Source: Kastovskya adunca ATA6-11-RM4 (GTDB taxonomy: Bacteria > Cyanobacteriota > Cyanobacteriia > Cyanobacteriales > Coleofasciculaceae). From it: a stretch of 64,000 bases of DNA. Location of the stretch: contig JAHHHJ010000015.1 in assembly GCA_019359445.1 (NCBI GenBank), positions 62,001-126,000 of the forward strand, read 5' to 3'. The notes below the pieces were generated by a model, which did not search any database, had not been told where the DNA came from, and saw only the letters and a program-made list of their open reading frames with translations. Positions 36,184-44,811 of the stretch are shown one piece after another. The position numbers and the translations under genes are program-made. Position 1 is the stretch's first letter; every line of letters begins with the position of its first letter.

Positions 36184-36214
36184 AAGAGACGTGAGCATAA
36201 AACTCACGTCTCTT
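36184..36214. terminator. Perfect 12-bp hairpin between convergent genes
   Basis: AAGAGACGTGAG (36184-36195), a 7-base loop, and its exact complement (36203-36214) form a strong hairpin. It lies between the convergent glycosyltransferase (stop 35940) and WecG-like gene (stop 36250). The A/T runs either side are short, so it is a plausible two-way terminator. The rest of spacer 35941-36249 shows no gene. Confidence 0.7.
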
Positions 36215-36249
36215 AAACTTTCTGTGAAATTAGAAGGAAATTGAGCATT

Positions 36250-37053
36250 TTAGCGCCCGGTTACTTGGTTCCACTTGGTACGACGTTTGTTAAATTGCTC
36301 ATCACTGTCAAATGGAGAGCGATAAATATTAAGTTTTTGCTGCAAAATTAACCAAAAGAATAAAGGATCGTCCGCTAAATATCTTTTCCACAATCTTTTG
36401 GGTTCAGATGACAACCGGAAAAGCCATTCTATCCCTAACTCGCTCATCCACAGAGGAGCTCTTTTGATAGAGCCGGCTTCAAAATCAAGCGTTGCTCCGA
36501 CAGCTAAGAAGATTTTTATATGGGGTAAGCGGTCTTTGTACTTGCAGATCCACTTTTCTTGCTTAGGTGCACCAACTCCGACTGCCAGAACTGTAGCACC
36601 CGATTGGTTAATGATTTCAATAATTTCTTGGCACTCTTCTTCGTTTTTCTCAAAGCCAAAAGACGGAGAAAGGGAACCAACAACAATTTCTCTCCCAACT
36701 TTAGCGTTGATTTTATATCGAGCTTTATTAGCTACTCCTTCTTTGCCACCTAGTAAAAAAATCTTAATATCTTCATTATTCTGATGGTATGTATAGAAAG
36801 CTGGAAAAAGATCAGAACCAGAAATTTTCTCTTTGATGGGTGAGCCTAAGAATTTTGATGCAAATTGAAGGATTTTGCTATCACACACCCTATAGTTGGC
36901 AGTTTGATAAACTTTGATGAAGTCTGGATCGCTTTGCAACTTGATCAAGTGATCTACATTTGGTGTGAATACAATGCCGCTTTTGAGCTGTTCCAGCAGT
37001 TCTACCGTTGATAAATTATTAAGAGATATATTCAGTAGGTTGACTGTCTTCAT
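36250..37053 (-). CDS. WecG/TagA/CpsF family glycosyltransferase (GT26)
   Basis: A 267-residue GT26 enzyme. Motifs: IVFTPNVDHLIKLQSDPDF (the 'T.N.D.......D..F' start), YRVCDSKILQFASKFLG, IKEKISGSDLFPAF, IFLLGGKEGVANKA, VLAVGVGAPKQEKWI, FLAVGATLDFEAGSIKRAPLWMSELGIEWLFRLSSEPKRLWKRYL. It adds a sugar (ManNAcA or ManNAc in known members) to a polyprenyl-diphosphate-linked acceptor. Base composition is more AT-rich than its neighbours, and the codon use hints at a different history. It closes the exopolysaccharide region. Confidence 0.9.
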   Translation of the reverse strand: MKTVNLLNISLNNLSTVELLEQLKSGIVFTPNVDHLIKLQSDPDFIKVYQTANYRVCDSKILQFASKFLGSPIKEKISGSDLFPAFYTYHQNNEDIKIFLLGGKEGVANKARYKINAKVGREIVVGSLSPSFGFEKNEEECQEIIEIINQSGATVLAVGVGAPKQEKWICKYKDRLPHIKIFLAVGATLDFEAGSIKRAPLWMSELGIEWLFRLSSEPKRLWKRYLADDPLFFWLILQQKLNIYRSPFDSDEQFNKRRTKWNQVTGR

Positions 37054-37594
37054 TTGGTGTGCACCGTAACTTATAGATTTCTATCGCTTGTGGATAGGGA
37101 ACAAATTGGATGGATTCAGGGGAGTGATTTAATAGTTGAAGTAGTTCAGAATTATTAAAGAGTCGTGTTTTGTTAGAGGATTATACTTATTTTGCATAAT
37201 ACTGGGAGATAATGCCAGTATTTCTACGGAGCTTTATCAAAAAAGTATATTCTGTTTACACAAACTTTAAAAACATCACTGACTTATGTCCGTTGTATCA
37301 CTGTACCGCTGGAAAAACTATCTTTGATCTAGTCAGACCCGTCTGCCATATGATTAAGAAAAGTTTAAGGTTAGCGCTTTTGTATCTGTAGTCGTAGTGG
37401 CTAGCTAAACACAGAGCGCAAGGTTAGTTTAGTCAAAACCGCATTTTGACTGCATCTGTCGCTAGGAGGAAGCTATTTGTCGAGCCTGCTCAAAATCAGC
37501 GATCGCGCTTAACGATTTGGTTCTTTTGTTGACTATCGAGAATATACGTAGAGGGAAAGCATCGGCAGCGCGATCGCACTTATTCGCCGATTGC
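37054..37594. other. 541-bp spacer, nothing recognised
   Basis: An AT-rich half next to the WecG-like start may hold its promoter. The rest has HIP1 sites near 37500 and 37570 and no open frame with a start and Shine-Dalgarno sequence, no tRNA-like arm set and no clear long inverted repeat. Confidence 0.3.
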
Positions 37595-38956
37595 TCATCC
37601 CGCCGCGCACAACTGCTTAACTACCTGATCTAAGGCAACAGAATGAGAAGCCTTAAAGAGGAGGCGATCGCCAGGTTGCAAAATCTCCTGCAATCGAGCA
37701 AGTAACGCCTCATGGGTTGAAAAACACTCGGAAGAGATGCCACTAGCCCCGGTGGCGATCGCTTGCGCTTCCGGATCGTTAACTAAAACTAGCAGCACAT
37801 CTAGTTGCAACTGTTCAGCTTCCCTACCTACTTGTTGATGCAATTCCTCGGAGGCGTCTCCCAATTCCTTCATTGCCCCTAACACGGCAATACGCCTCTT
37901 CCCCGGTGTCTCTGCTAGCAATTGCAGTGCCGCTAACATAGATTCGGTGCCAGCGTTGTAGGTTTCATCAAGCAATATAATGTCGTTGGGCAACGAGTGA
38001 ACTGTGGCACGTCCTGCCGGAAGACTCACAGACAGATTTGTCGCCAACGGCTGCCAATCAATTCCTAAAACTTTCGCCACTGCTAAAGCTGCCAAGAAAT
38101 TAGAAGCATTATGACGCCCCGCTAAGGGGAGGGGTAGCTCCATCCCAGCGATACTGAGGGTACTGCTATTAGGCAATTCCCCGCGCAGCTCTCCCCCCTC
38201 TAATCCGTAGGTGAGGGTTTGCCCCTGCCAAACTGTACTGGCTGTGGCAATGAGCAGGGGGTTGTCATGGTTAAGGATTGCCACACTGCTAGTAGGCATT
38301 TCCTCTAGTAGTTCGCACTTAGCGCGGGCGATCGCTTCTTTTGAGCCTAACAATCCAATATGGGCTGTCCCAACGTTTGTAATTACGCCAATCGTGGGAG
38401 AGGCAATTTGTGCCAATAGGGCAATTTGTCCGGCTCCCCGCATTGCCATTTCGATAACGGCATAGTCGTGGTCTGCACTCAATTCCAGCAAGGTTTTGGG
38501 AACACCAATTTCGTTGTTGTAATTGAGCTGCGTTTTCAGGACGTTTCCCGTGGTTGATAGTACGGCGGCAATCAATTCTTTTGTGGTCGTTTTCCCGACG
38601 GAACCCGTGACGGCAATAATAGGGATATCAAATTGTTTGCGCCACCAACTGGCGATTTGCTGATAAGCCTCAAGTGTGTCCTTTACCAGCAGTTGGGGAA
38701 CAGGATCGTCCAGTTTATGGTCTGTAACAGTAGCGATCACCCCTTTCTCAACCGCAGAGACAGCAAACTCATGCCCGTTGAAGTTCTCCCCTCGCAAGGC
38801 AATAAATATCTCCCCCGGTTTCAGACTGCGGGTGTCGGTTGTAATCCCAGTTGACCGTTTTGCCAAGACATCGTCTGAAATATTAAGAGGTGTCGCTGCA
38901 ATAATATCTACTATTTGTTCAAGAGGGAGTTGACAAGGCATAAGTTCAGCCGTCAC
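37595..38956 (-). CDS. murF: UDP-MurNAc-tripeptide--D-Ala-D-Ala ligase
   Basis: A 453-residue Mur ligase that adds D-Ala-D-Ala to the UDP-MurNAc-tripeptide in the cytoplasm. The N-terminal domain has TGITTDTRSLKPGEIFIALRGENFNGHEF, typical of MurF. The ATP site is IAVTGSVGKTTTKELI, followed by YNNEIGVPKTLL, IEMAMRGAGQI, and NVGTAHIGLLGSKEAIARAK. The C-terminal domain has LLDETYNAGTESMLAAL and KASHSVALDQV. The frame starts at GTG 38956; an ATG lies five codons in (38941). It stands alone on the minus strand. Confidence 0.95.
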   Translation of the reverse strand: MTAELMPCQLPLEQIVDIIAATPLNISDDVLAKRSTGITTDTRSLKPGEIFIALRGENFNGHEFAVSAVEKGVIATVTDHKLDDPVPQLLVKDTLEAYQQIASWWRKQFDIPIIAVTGSVGKTTTKELIAAVLSTTGNVLKTQLNYNNEIGVPKTLLELSADHDYAVIEMAMRGAGQIALLAQIASPTIGVITNVGTAHIGLLGSKEAIARAKCELLEEMPTSSVAILNHDNPLLIATASTVWQGQTLTYGLEGGELRGELPNSSTLSIAGMELPLPLAGRHNASNFLAALAVAKVLGIDWQPLATNLSVSLPAGRATVHSLPNDIILLDETYNAGTESMLAALQLLAETPGKRRIAVLGAMKELGDASEELHQQVGREAEQLQLDVLLVLVNDPEAQAIATGASGISSECFSTHEALLARLQEILQPGDRLLFKASHSVALDQVVKQLCAAG

Positions 38957-39165
38957 AGTTATACAGGATTACGCTGTTTGCGAATTATCTGTCAGTACGA
39001 CTGTACTAGTACGCAGTGACAATTACTTTACTTAATCTTTATCAGTTTGCCGCATATTTGCGGATAACTATTAAGAGTTGGTCAAGATATCCTCTATCAG
39101 AGGGGACATATTTTTGCTTAAAGAACTATCAAGTATACCCTAATATATGGAGGCCTACTACTAAA

Positions 39166-39252
39166 GTGCAGCAAAATGTTCCTGTCCCTGATCGGCAGGA
39201 CGATACTTTGAAGCTAGACTACCTTCGTAAAACTCATCTTGATGAGCCCTAG
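39166..39252 (+). CDS. Possible 28-residue small protein
   Basis: GTG 39166 with TGGAGG 12 bases upstream opens a 28-codon frame (VQQNVPVPDRQDDTLKLDY...HLDEP). Its composition is protein-like and it ends 27 bp before the start of the next gene, like a leader or upstream small protein. Support is weak. The rest of spacer 38957-39165 is AT-rich with no gene. Confidence 0.25.
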   Translation: MQQNVPVPDRQDDTLKLDYLRKTHLDEP

Positions 39253-39279
39253 CGTTTGCACGTAGGAGGGCTAACTAAA

Positions 39280-40554
39280 GTGACTACTTGGACAGACTCT
39301 TACATTAGACAAACTAGCCCGGAAGAACAGCAGCTATACGATCACTTGCTCTACTACGTGCAAGTGGAGTCACCTGACGAGCTAATTGAGCGGTTTCGCT
39401 ACCTCTTTATGGGAGGAGCGAGATATCATGAACCGCAAATTTGGCTGGCGCTAGAAACGGTGGCGACTTCTAAGCGTGCTGAACAAGAATTCAAGTTTGT
39501 CTTAAACCGTTGCTGCCACATTTTAATCAATCGCTGGCAGATGCAACCTCACCTACAAGGCTCAATCCCAGAATTAGTCGCCTTGTTTGAGAATCCACCA
39601 CCTGTGGGAGCCGTTTACTCTCGTGGGGCAAGGCGTTTGCGGCAATTGCTGAAGCTGTTTACAGAAACCGAGCAATTTTTGACCCTGCGACGTTTAGCAC
39701 AAGTAATGAGCGAAACAGCTGCAACGACTGGCAGTGACTCCAACCCAGTTGGCACGCTGATTTGTCGCTATCCCTATTTGTACGAGCATTGTCTATTGAG
39801 TGAGGATAGCAGCTATGAGCATCAGCAAACAGTACGACAAATTCAATCACGAGTACAACGGCGTTTTGAGTTGGACTTGTCGCAGTATGTAACCTATCAG
39901 GTGCGACGGGCGCAATCGATGAAGAGCCAGTCCCCCAATAGCCGGATTATCCAACCTGTGAATAATCCCACCCTATTAAGCGATCGCGAGCTAGGAGCTG
40001 CCCTCAAGCAATTTGTCGGCAAAGTGCAAGGTGCCGACACCTACCGGGATATTGCTCAAAGTTTTCTCACCCACAGTAGCCAAGCCTCCTCCTACAGTGC
40101 CTTTAAGGACGACTTATACGAATACCTGACGGCGACAATCGACCCCGCCTATGGAAAACGCCAATTTAACGACCGCCTGTATAACCATCTGCAAAAAACG
40201 CTGGCTCATAACGATTCGCAGAAGCCAACTGAATTTCTGATCATCCGGACTTGCAGCCAGTTATTGAACTTCCTGGTGGTCGAAAGCCCCCAACGTCCGA
40301 ATCACTTCGTTTTTGTTGACTTGATTACCAACTTAGGGGCAACCTTCACAACTGGCTTATTACTGAAAATTGTCCTGCTCTGCCGTAAAGTCAAACCTTA
40401 CTTAGAAAAACGCTTTGCCATTTTATTTAACCACTACGAGTCATCGGCAAAAGATGGTGTGCCGTGGTTGGTTAAATCCTTAGAGTATTTAAATGTTGCC
40501 TTAAGCGTCCACTTTGGCTCCGCCGATTTATCCTGTTTGAGTCAGATTATGTAA
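39280..40554 (+). CDS. Conserved hypothetical protein, 424 residues
   Basis: A large soluble helical protein with no signal, TM or catalytic motif that I can see. Blocks that look conserved are SPEEQQLYDHLLYYVQVESPDELIERFRYLF near the N-terminus, INRWQMQPHLQGSIPELVALFENPP, and FVFVDLITNLGATFTTGLLLKIVLLCRKVKPYLEKRFAILFNHYES near the C-terminus. The longest frame starts at TTG 39256, but GTG 39280 has GGAGGG nine bases upstream. I know relatives only as cyanobacterial hypotheticals. The gene is flanked by convergent pth. Confidence 0.65.
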   Translation: MTTWTDSYIRQTSPEEQQLYDHLLYYVQVESPDELIERFRYLFMGGARYHEPQIWLALETVATSKRAEQEFKFVLNRCCHILINRWQMQPHLQGSIPELVALFENPPPVGAVYSRGARRLRQLLKLFTETEQFLTLRRLAQVMSETAATTGSDSNPVGTLICRYPYLYEHCLLSEDSSYEHQQTVRQIQSRVQRRFELDLSQYVTYQVRRAQSMKSQSPNSRIIQPVNNPTLLSDRELGAALKQFVGKVQGADTYRDIAQSFLTHSSQASSYSAFKDDLYEYLTATIDPAYGKRQFNDRLYNHLQKTLAHNDSQKPTEFLIIRTCSQLLNFLVVESPQRPNHFVFVDLITNLGATFTTGLLLKIVLLCRKVKPYLEKRFAILFNHYESSAKDGVPWLVKSLEYLNVALSVHFGSADLSCLSQIM

Positions 40555-40555
40555 A

Positions 40556-40590
40556 GAAGTGTGAAGTGTGAAAGATGAAGTATGAAAGGA
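40556..40590. repeat. Heptameric short tandem repeats (STRR)
   Basis: GTGTGAAGTGTGAAAGATGAAGT and following bases repeat the AAGKRTG unit seen at 53434-53510. They sit between the convergent stops of the 424-residue protein and pth. Confidence 0.6.
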
Positions 40591-40627
40591 ATAAGCGCTA
40601 CTTGTTAATTGCTACTTTGCCGAGCAA

Positions 40628-41251
40628 TTACGACTCTAAACTGACAGTCCGACTGTTATAGAGACTCATTGCTTTTGCCACACCTTGCTTGAGGGCAACT
40701 TCTACGGTATCCAGAACAAGGGGGAGAACTTCTGCCATGATTTGGGCTTCCTTGGGGGAAAATCGCCCTAAAACATGACCAATTGTGTCCTGATCTTCGC
40801 TAGTCTTGCCAATGCCAATCCGTAGGCGGGGGAAATTCTGAGTACCGAGATGAGCGATCGCTGACTTCATCCCGTTATGCCCACCTGCCGAACCCGACAG
40901 CCGCATCCGCAAGCGTCCCACAGGCAAATCCATATCGTCATAAATTACCAGCACCGATTCCGGCGGTAACTTATACCAATCGATCGCCGCCCGCATCGCC
41001 TGTCCAGAGCGATTCATGTAAGTCAACGGCTTCAGCAGGCGGATTTTATCTCCATGTATCCCCCGACCTTCCCCAACCATTGCCTGAAAGCGGCGATTTT
41101 CATTCCAAGAAATCTGCGTCCGACGCGCCAAAGCATCCACCGCATCAAACCCAATGTTGTGCCGCGTCTTGTCATACTTCGGTTCAGGATTTCCCAAACC
41201 TACAATCAACTGGGGAATTACCAACTGTCCTGCCGAGCTTTCTTCTGCCAT
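40628..41251 (-). CDS. pth: Peptidyl-tRNA hydrolase
   Basis: A 207-residue Pth that releases tRNA from stalled peptidyl-tRNA. Motifs: VGLGNPEPKYDKTRHNIGFDAVD with the catalytic His, LKPLTYMNRSGQA, VIYDDMDLPVGRLRMR, GSAGGHNGMKSAI, RLRIGIGK, HVLGRF. The start is ATG 41251, preceded very closely by GGAAGG; an in-frame TTG nine bases upstream is an alternative. It is 63 bp beyond the hemG stop and may be co-transcribed with it. Confidence 0.95.
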   Translation of the reverse strand: MAEESSAGQLVIPQLIVGLGNPEPKYDKTRHNIGFDAVDALARRTQISWNENRRFQAMVGEGRGIHGDKIRLLKPLTYMNRSGQAMRAAIDWYKLPPESVLVIYDDMDLPVGRLRMRLSGSAGGHNGMKSAIAHLGTQNFPRLRIGIGKTSEDQDTIGHVLGRFSPKEAQIMAEVLPLVLDTVEVALKQGVAKAMSLYNSRTVSLES

Positions 41252-41278
41252 ACCTTCCAATCAAGCCAACCCTAACTG

Positions 41279-41307
41279 TTTTAACGCAAAGTAACTCCGC
41301 GTTAAAA
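41279..41307 (-). terminator. Inverted repeat between hemG and pth
   Basis: TTTTAACGC (41279-41287) and GCGTTAAAA (41299-41307) form a 9-bp stem with an 11-base loop in the short gap between two minus-strand genes. It is AT-rich with no long T-run after it, so a terminator or attenuator role is tentative. Confidence 0.35.
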
Positions 41308-41314
41308 ACAAACC

Positions 41315-42736
41315 CTAAACCGAAGCCTGCAAATATTTAGAAACCTCCGCCGCCCTTTTTTGGGCGCGAGTCACGCAGTCTCCCAAAGAAACGCCATCAA
41401 TGAAATTACTACATAAATAAAGCCCCGGCATCTGCTCAAGACCTCGATTAATTGCTTCTAAGCGTTCTTGATGCCCCAAAGTGTACTGAGGAATTGCTCG
41501 CTTCCACAGATGCACCGCCAAAACTTTCGGTTGTACATCCTGCGCTAAAAGAATTTGCCGCAAGTCATTATGCACTTCTTGGACAATCTGCTCCTGATCT
41601 AGTTCGGCAATTTTCGGGTCAGTTGCGCCGCCAATAAAGTTCGTCAAAATCTGCCATCCTGGGGGCGTACGACCTTCAAACAGCGTTGAAGACCAGATCG
41701 TCCCTAGGGTGCGAATCCCTTGATGGCGGGGAATTAAGTTGCCAAAGCCTTGTAAGGGTCGTCCTACCGCTGAATCTGGATAAGCCAGCACCACACAAGC
41801 CACAGGCGGGTAAGGAATCGCTTGTAACGCTTGGCTAACGGTGGGGAGAAGCGGTTGTAACAACTTTGCCGTTACATCACCGGGGGTTGTGAGGACAACG
41901 CTGCGGGCTTCGATTTGGCGATCGCCTTCTGGGGTGGAAAATTCTGCGATATAGGTTTGCTGCTCTGTGGGGCGCAACTGGGTCAACGTCCAGTTAAGTT
42001 TAACCGCACCATCCAAACGAGAGGCGATCGCCTCTGGAAGCGCCCCTAACCCTTCCCTAAATGACCCTAATTCTCCAGGCTTCGTTTGGGGAATGTTCGC
42101 ATCCTGCGCCTCTACTGTTTTCGGCTTCTGTCGCCGCTGAAGAATCGCTCCTGCCACCAGCCCACCTCCCACATCGGCAAGCTGAGTGATGCGCCGAAAG
42201 GCAGCATCTGCACTCAACTGATGCACATCCCCCGCATACACCCCAGAAACAAAGGGAGCAACCAGGCGTTCTGCCACCTCTGTACCCAGATGACGACGGA
42301 AAAACTGCGCTACCGTTTCTTTGCCTCCCTGCTGGGCTAACTCGCTACCGCTTGGGGGACTGACAAAGCCCAGCGCCCCGGTTAAGGCTCGCAATTTTCC
42401 CCGCCAGCTCAAAAGCTGAGATGTCACGGCGGCGGGAGGATTCATCGGTACGGGCAGAAGTTGACCTTTCCAGTAAACATAGCGGGGTAACCGCCGATCT
42501 GCCAGTACCAACTCGTCTTTTAGTCCCACCTCTACAGCCAAGCGAAGTAATGCTGGACTCGGAGAAAAACTTGTCGGCCCTTCTTCCCAAAGAAATCCAG
42601 CCACTCGATTGGTGGTAATGTTCCCTCCGACTCGTCCTTGGCGTTCTGTCACCAAAACTTGCCGCGCATCTTTCTGTAGGGCGTGAGCCAAGCTGAGGCC
42701 GCTAATTCCCGCCCCAACAATCAAGGTGTCTATCAC
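41315..42736 (-). CDS. hemG: Protoporphyrinogen oxidase (oxygen-dependent, HemY type)
   Basis: A 473-residue FAD enzyme that oxidises protoporphyrinogen IX to protoporphyrin IX at the heme/chlorophyll branch point. Dinucleotide site: IVGAGISGLSLAHAL at the N-terminus, then ERQGRVGGNITT and GFLWEEGPTSFSPS. The middle has LRALTGALGFVSPP and FRRHLGTEVAERLVAPFVSGVYAGDV. The end has LCSNFIDGVSLGDCVTRAQKRA. These are all PPOX landmarks. Cyanobacteria more often rely on HemJ, so presence of a plant-like PPOX is notable though not unique. Confidence 0.93.
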   Translation of the reverse strand: MIDTLIVGAGISGLSLAHALQKDARQVLVTERQGRVGGNITTNRVAGFLWEEGPTSFSPSPALLRLAVEVGLKDELVLADRRLPRYVYWKGQLLPVPMNPPAAVTSQLLSWRGKLRALTGALGFVSPPSGSELAQQGGKETVAQFFRRHLGTEVAERLVAPFVSGVYAGDVHQLSADAAFRRITQLADVGGGLVAGAILQRRQKPKTVEAQDANIPQTKPGELGSFREGLGALPEAIASRLDGAVKLNWTLTQLRPTEQQTYIAEFSTPEGDRQIEARSVVLTTPGDVTAKLLQPLLPTVSQALQAIPYPPVACVVLAYPDSAVGRPLQGFGNLIPRHQGIRTLGTIWSSTLFEGRTPPGWQILTNFIGGATDPKIAELDQEQIVQEVHNDLRQILLAQDVQPKVLAVHLWKRAIPQYTLGHQERLEAINRGLEQMPGLYLCSNFIDGVSLGDCVTRAQKRAAEVSKYLQASV

Positions 42737-42871
42737 GGTCGATCAACTCGCTAAAAACTAACTCATCAGCAGACACTGCCTAGGAAAACTCTGCCGCCGT
42801 TACCGTTGACGCTCGTTTTCGGACTTGAAGCCTCTTTGTAGCTTCCAGTTCTTAGCCCTTGGCTGCTAAAT

Positions 42872-43096
42872 CTAGGCAGGATGCTGAAACAACGATTCTA
42901 GATATACGCGAGCACAAGCGCGGTAACTTTGGGTGGCTTCCGGTGTCTTGCCACTTCCATTTTGGAGCAAAAACAGCGACAACGCGGCGGCAAATACCCG
43001 GTCTTGATCCCAATTGGGATGAGTTTCCAGGTAGCGCTTTAAGGATTCGTGCAAGTCTTCGGGAATTTCGGCAAGGATACTGACGGTTGCATTCAT
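42872..43096 (-). CDS. DUF2811 family protein
   Basis: A 74-residue cyanobacterial protein. The N-terminus MNATVSILAEIPEDLHESLKRYLETHPNWDQDRVFAAALSLFLLQNG is the DUF2811 pattern and reads like a ribbon-helix-helix/CopG-like DNA-binding fold. YRACARVYLESLF closes it. No partner gene is evident. The function is unknown. Confidence 0.75.
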   Translation of the reverse strand: MNATVSILAEIPEDLHESLKRYLETHPNWDQDRVFAAALSLFLLQNGSGKTPEATQSYRACARVYLESLFQHPA

Positions 43097-43450
43097 AGTG
43101 AGCTACTCAAATCTGAGGGATAGTGAAGACAATCTGACTTCCAGCGTCTTTGCTAAAAGCACAAAAACATCGAACTTGGGAAAAGCCCCGGCGTTTACCG
43201 CTATGGGGTCAGCCTAAGTCAGAAGGTTTTAGTTGTTGGTCGCACCATTGTCTGCTGAGATGGGGTGGGGTTGTCAATGCTGCGAAATGTTACAACCACG
43301 GCTAAACCCTAAAAAGCCACACGAGAGAATCAGGGTTACAGCCCGATCCCCGTTACACAACTTTACAAGTAGAGGTACCTTACGGCAGCGGGACAGGTGA
43401 TGAATAGTATCCCCAGTAAAACCTGAAGACCCGATCCCAGCGTGTAGTCC

Positions 43451-43522
43451 TGTGGAAAACTTACAGTAACTTGTGGAAAAGCTTTGGTCTTTTTGTGGAA
43501 ACCCTGGGGAATCTGTGGGGGA
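43451..43522. other. Candidate oriC: ordered array of DnaA boxes
   Basis: Four motifs on the same strand: TGTGGAAAA (43451), TGTGGAAAA (43472), TGTGGAAAC (43494) and the degenerate TGTGGGGGA (43514). The first two are the exact complement of TTTTCCACA, the cyanobacterial DnaA box. Steps are 21, 22 and 20 bp, about two helical turns, so all boxes face one side of the helix. An AT-rich stretch follows at about 43533-43572, a possible unwinding element. The 590-bp spacer 43097-43687 has no convincing gene; the minus-strand frames in it (43274-43534, 43461-43685) resemble no protein. Confidence 0.55.
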
Positions 43523-43687
43523 AATCAGCGGCAAAAAATAAGAATTGCAAACCTCTAAAAAAGTTTAGCGATCGCCAGTTGTCTCTCAACCAGCGATCGC
43601 TCATCTCAAACTTCGACTGAAGGGCTTGGACTCCCAGTCCGCCACAAACAGCGGTCGTGCCGCCATCCTCAGAGTGCCAGCACACTA

Positions 43688-44098
43688 TTACTTCTGGGCA
43701 ATTAATTCCTGAACTTCTGGCGAGTGAGAAGCCGCTTCTTCAAGTTCGGGATCAAATTCCTGGAGGTGTTTCTCAAGAATTTCCAAATTCCGAATGTTTG
43801 ACTTGTAGTAAGCGTCAAATAAGTCACCCGCTAAGGGGATTGTGCCCACAACCGCTTCTAAGCCAACATTAAAGAGCATTTTTTTCAAGTTTTGGCGCGA
43901 TATACCCAGCTGCGTTGCTTGATAAATAATGTATGCTGAAAATCCGGCGCTGACTAAATCTCCAGCACCAGGAAATAAGCCAAGGATAGGGTCTAATCCA
44001 ATGCGAAAGTTGATTCCTGGGATACGAATGGCAGTATCCATCAGGCGGCTCAAGCGACGGATGTGCTTAAGAGTAGCGAGACGTTCATCAGTGTTCAT
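43688..44098 (-). CDS. DUF4112 domain protein
   Basis: A 136-residue membrane-associated protein. The family pattern is clear: LSRLMDTAIRIPGINFRIGLDPILGLFPGAGDLVSAGFSAYIIYQA, then MLFNVGLEAVVGTIPLAGDLFDAYYKSNIRNLEIL. The two GxxP-x-AGD loops around hydrophobic helices are diagnostic. The C-terminus is acidic. The start is ATG 44098; a GTG 18 bases earlier is possible. The function is unknown. Confidence 0.82.
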   Translation of the reverse strand: MNTDERLATLKHIRRLSRLMDTAIRIPGINFRIGLDPILGLFPGAGDLVSAGFSAYIIYQATQLGISRQNLKKMLFNVGLEAVVGTIPLAGDLFDAYYKSNIRNLEILEKHLQEFDPELEEAASHSPEVQELIAQK

Positions 44099-44811
44099 AA
44101 TTAGTAAGGTTGCCACATTTTATTAAGTCTTGTCTTATATCTGAAGAAAGAAATAAGCCTGTAAATAGGGGCAGTTTGTAGCGCTCCCCTGAGGCATTCG
44201 TCTTTGTAATAAGTTTCTTGAATAAAAGTAGCGATCGCCTTTTTTGAGATTTTAGCAAACTGATTTAAATAGTCAGCCAATTACTCAACTACAGATTAAT
44301 TGAGATTTAAACGCAGGTTTACCCCGGACATATACCGGAAGTACACCCTGAATTTGTATACTTTGAAACTGCCAATTTTCTAAAATCGTGGCTTTTTTAC
44401 TCCACCCCGTTTTATTTTCAAAAGGGAGAATAATCATCGAACTAGATTCAGTAGGACGGCTGTTTAGGCAGCATTGATCTCCCTACTAATTCGAGTTTTT
44501 CCAGGGATTTAAGCAATTTTAACCGACTTCTGTACTTATCAAACTGTAATTAATTAATTACTTCTGCCAAGTTGCACTGGTTTTCCAAATACCATCTGAG
44601 TGCTTCAAATCTTGCAACATTTCTCTTCGAGACATTCATGAAGAAATAATTTGGCATACTCTTCCAATGTTCAAACCTAGGAAAGATGCAGACAATCTCT
44701 TCTACCCAGGATGCTATTCACTAGGTGTGAATTTTACAGCACTAAAACATCCATCCTTAAAGTAATCTCAGTATTACGCTGAATGAATAGAACTTGGACG
44801 AGGGACACATC
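44099..44811. other. 713-bp spacer, nothing recognised
   Basis: A long AT-rich spacer between divergent genes. It has a possible short hairpin AGGGG...CCCCT near 44167-44193 and no open frame with a credible start. It probably contains the promoters of the DUF4112 gene and the repeat protein. No tRNA or terminator-like T-tract stem was seen. Confidence 0.3.

Noticed and set aside
43274-43685. Minus-strand open frames of 74-86 codons in the DnaA-box spacer
   Set aside because: They resemble no protein, are rich in Ser/Phe/Gly runs from the repeats, and lack ribosome sites; treated as noncoding.
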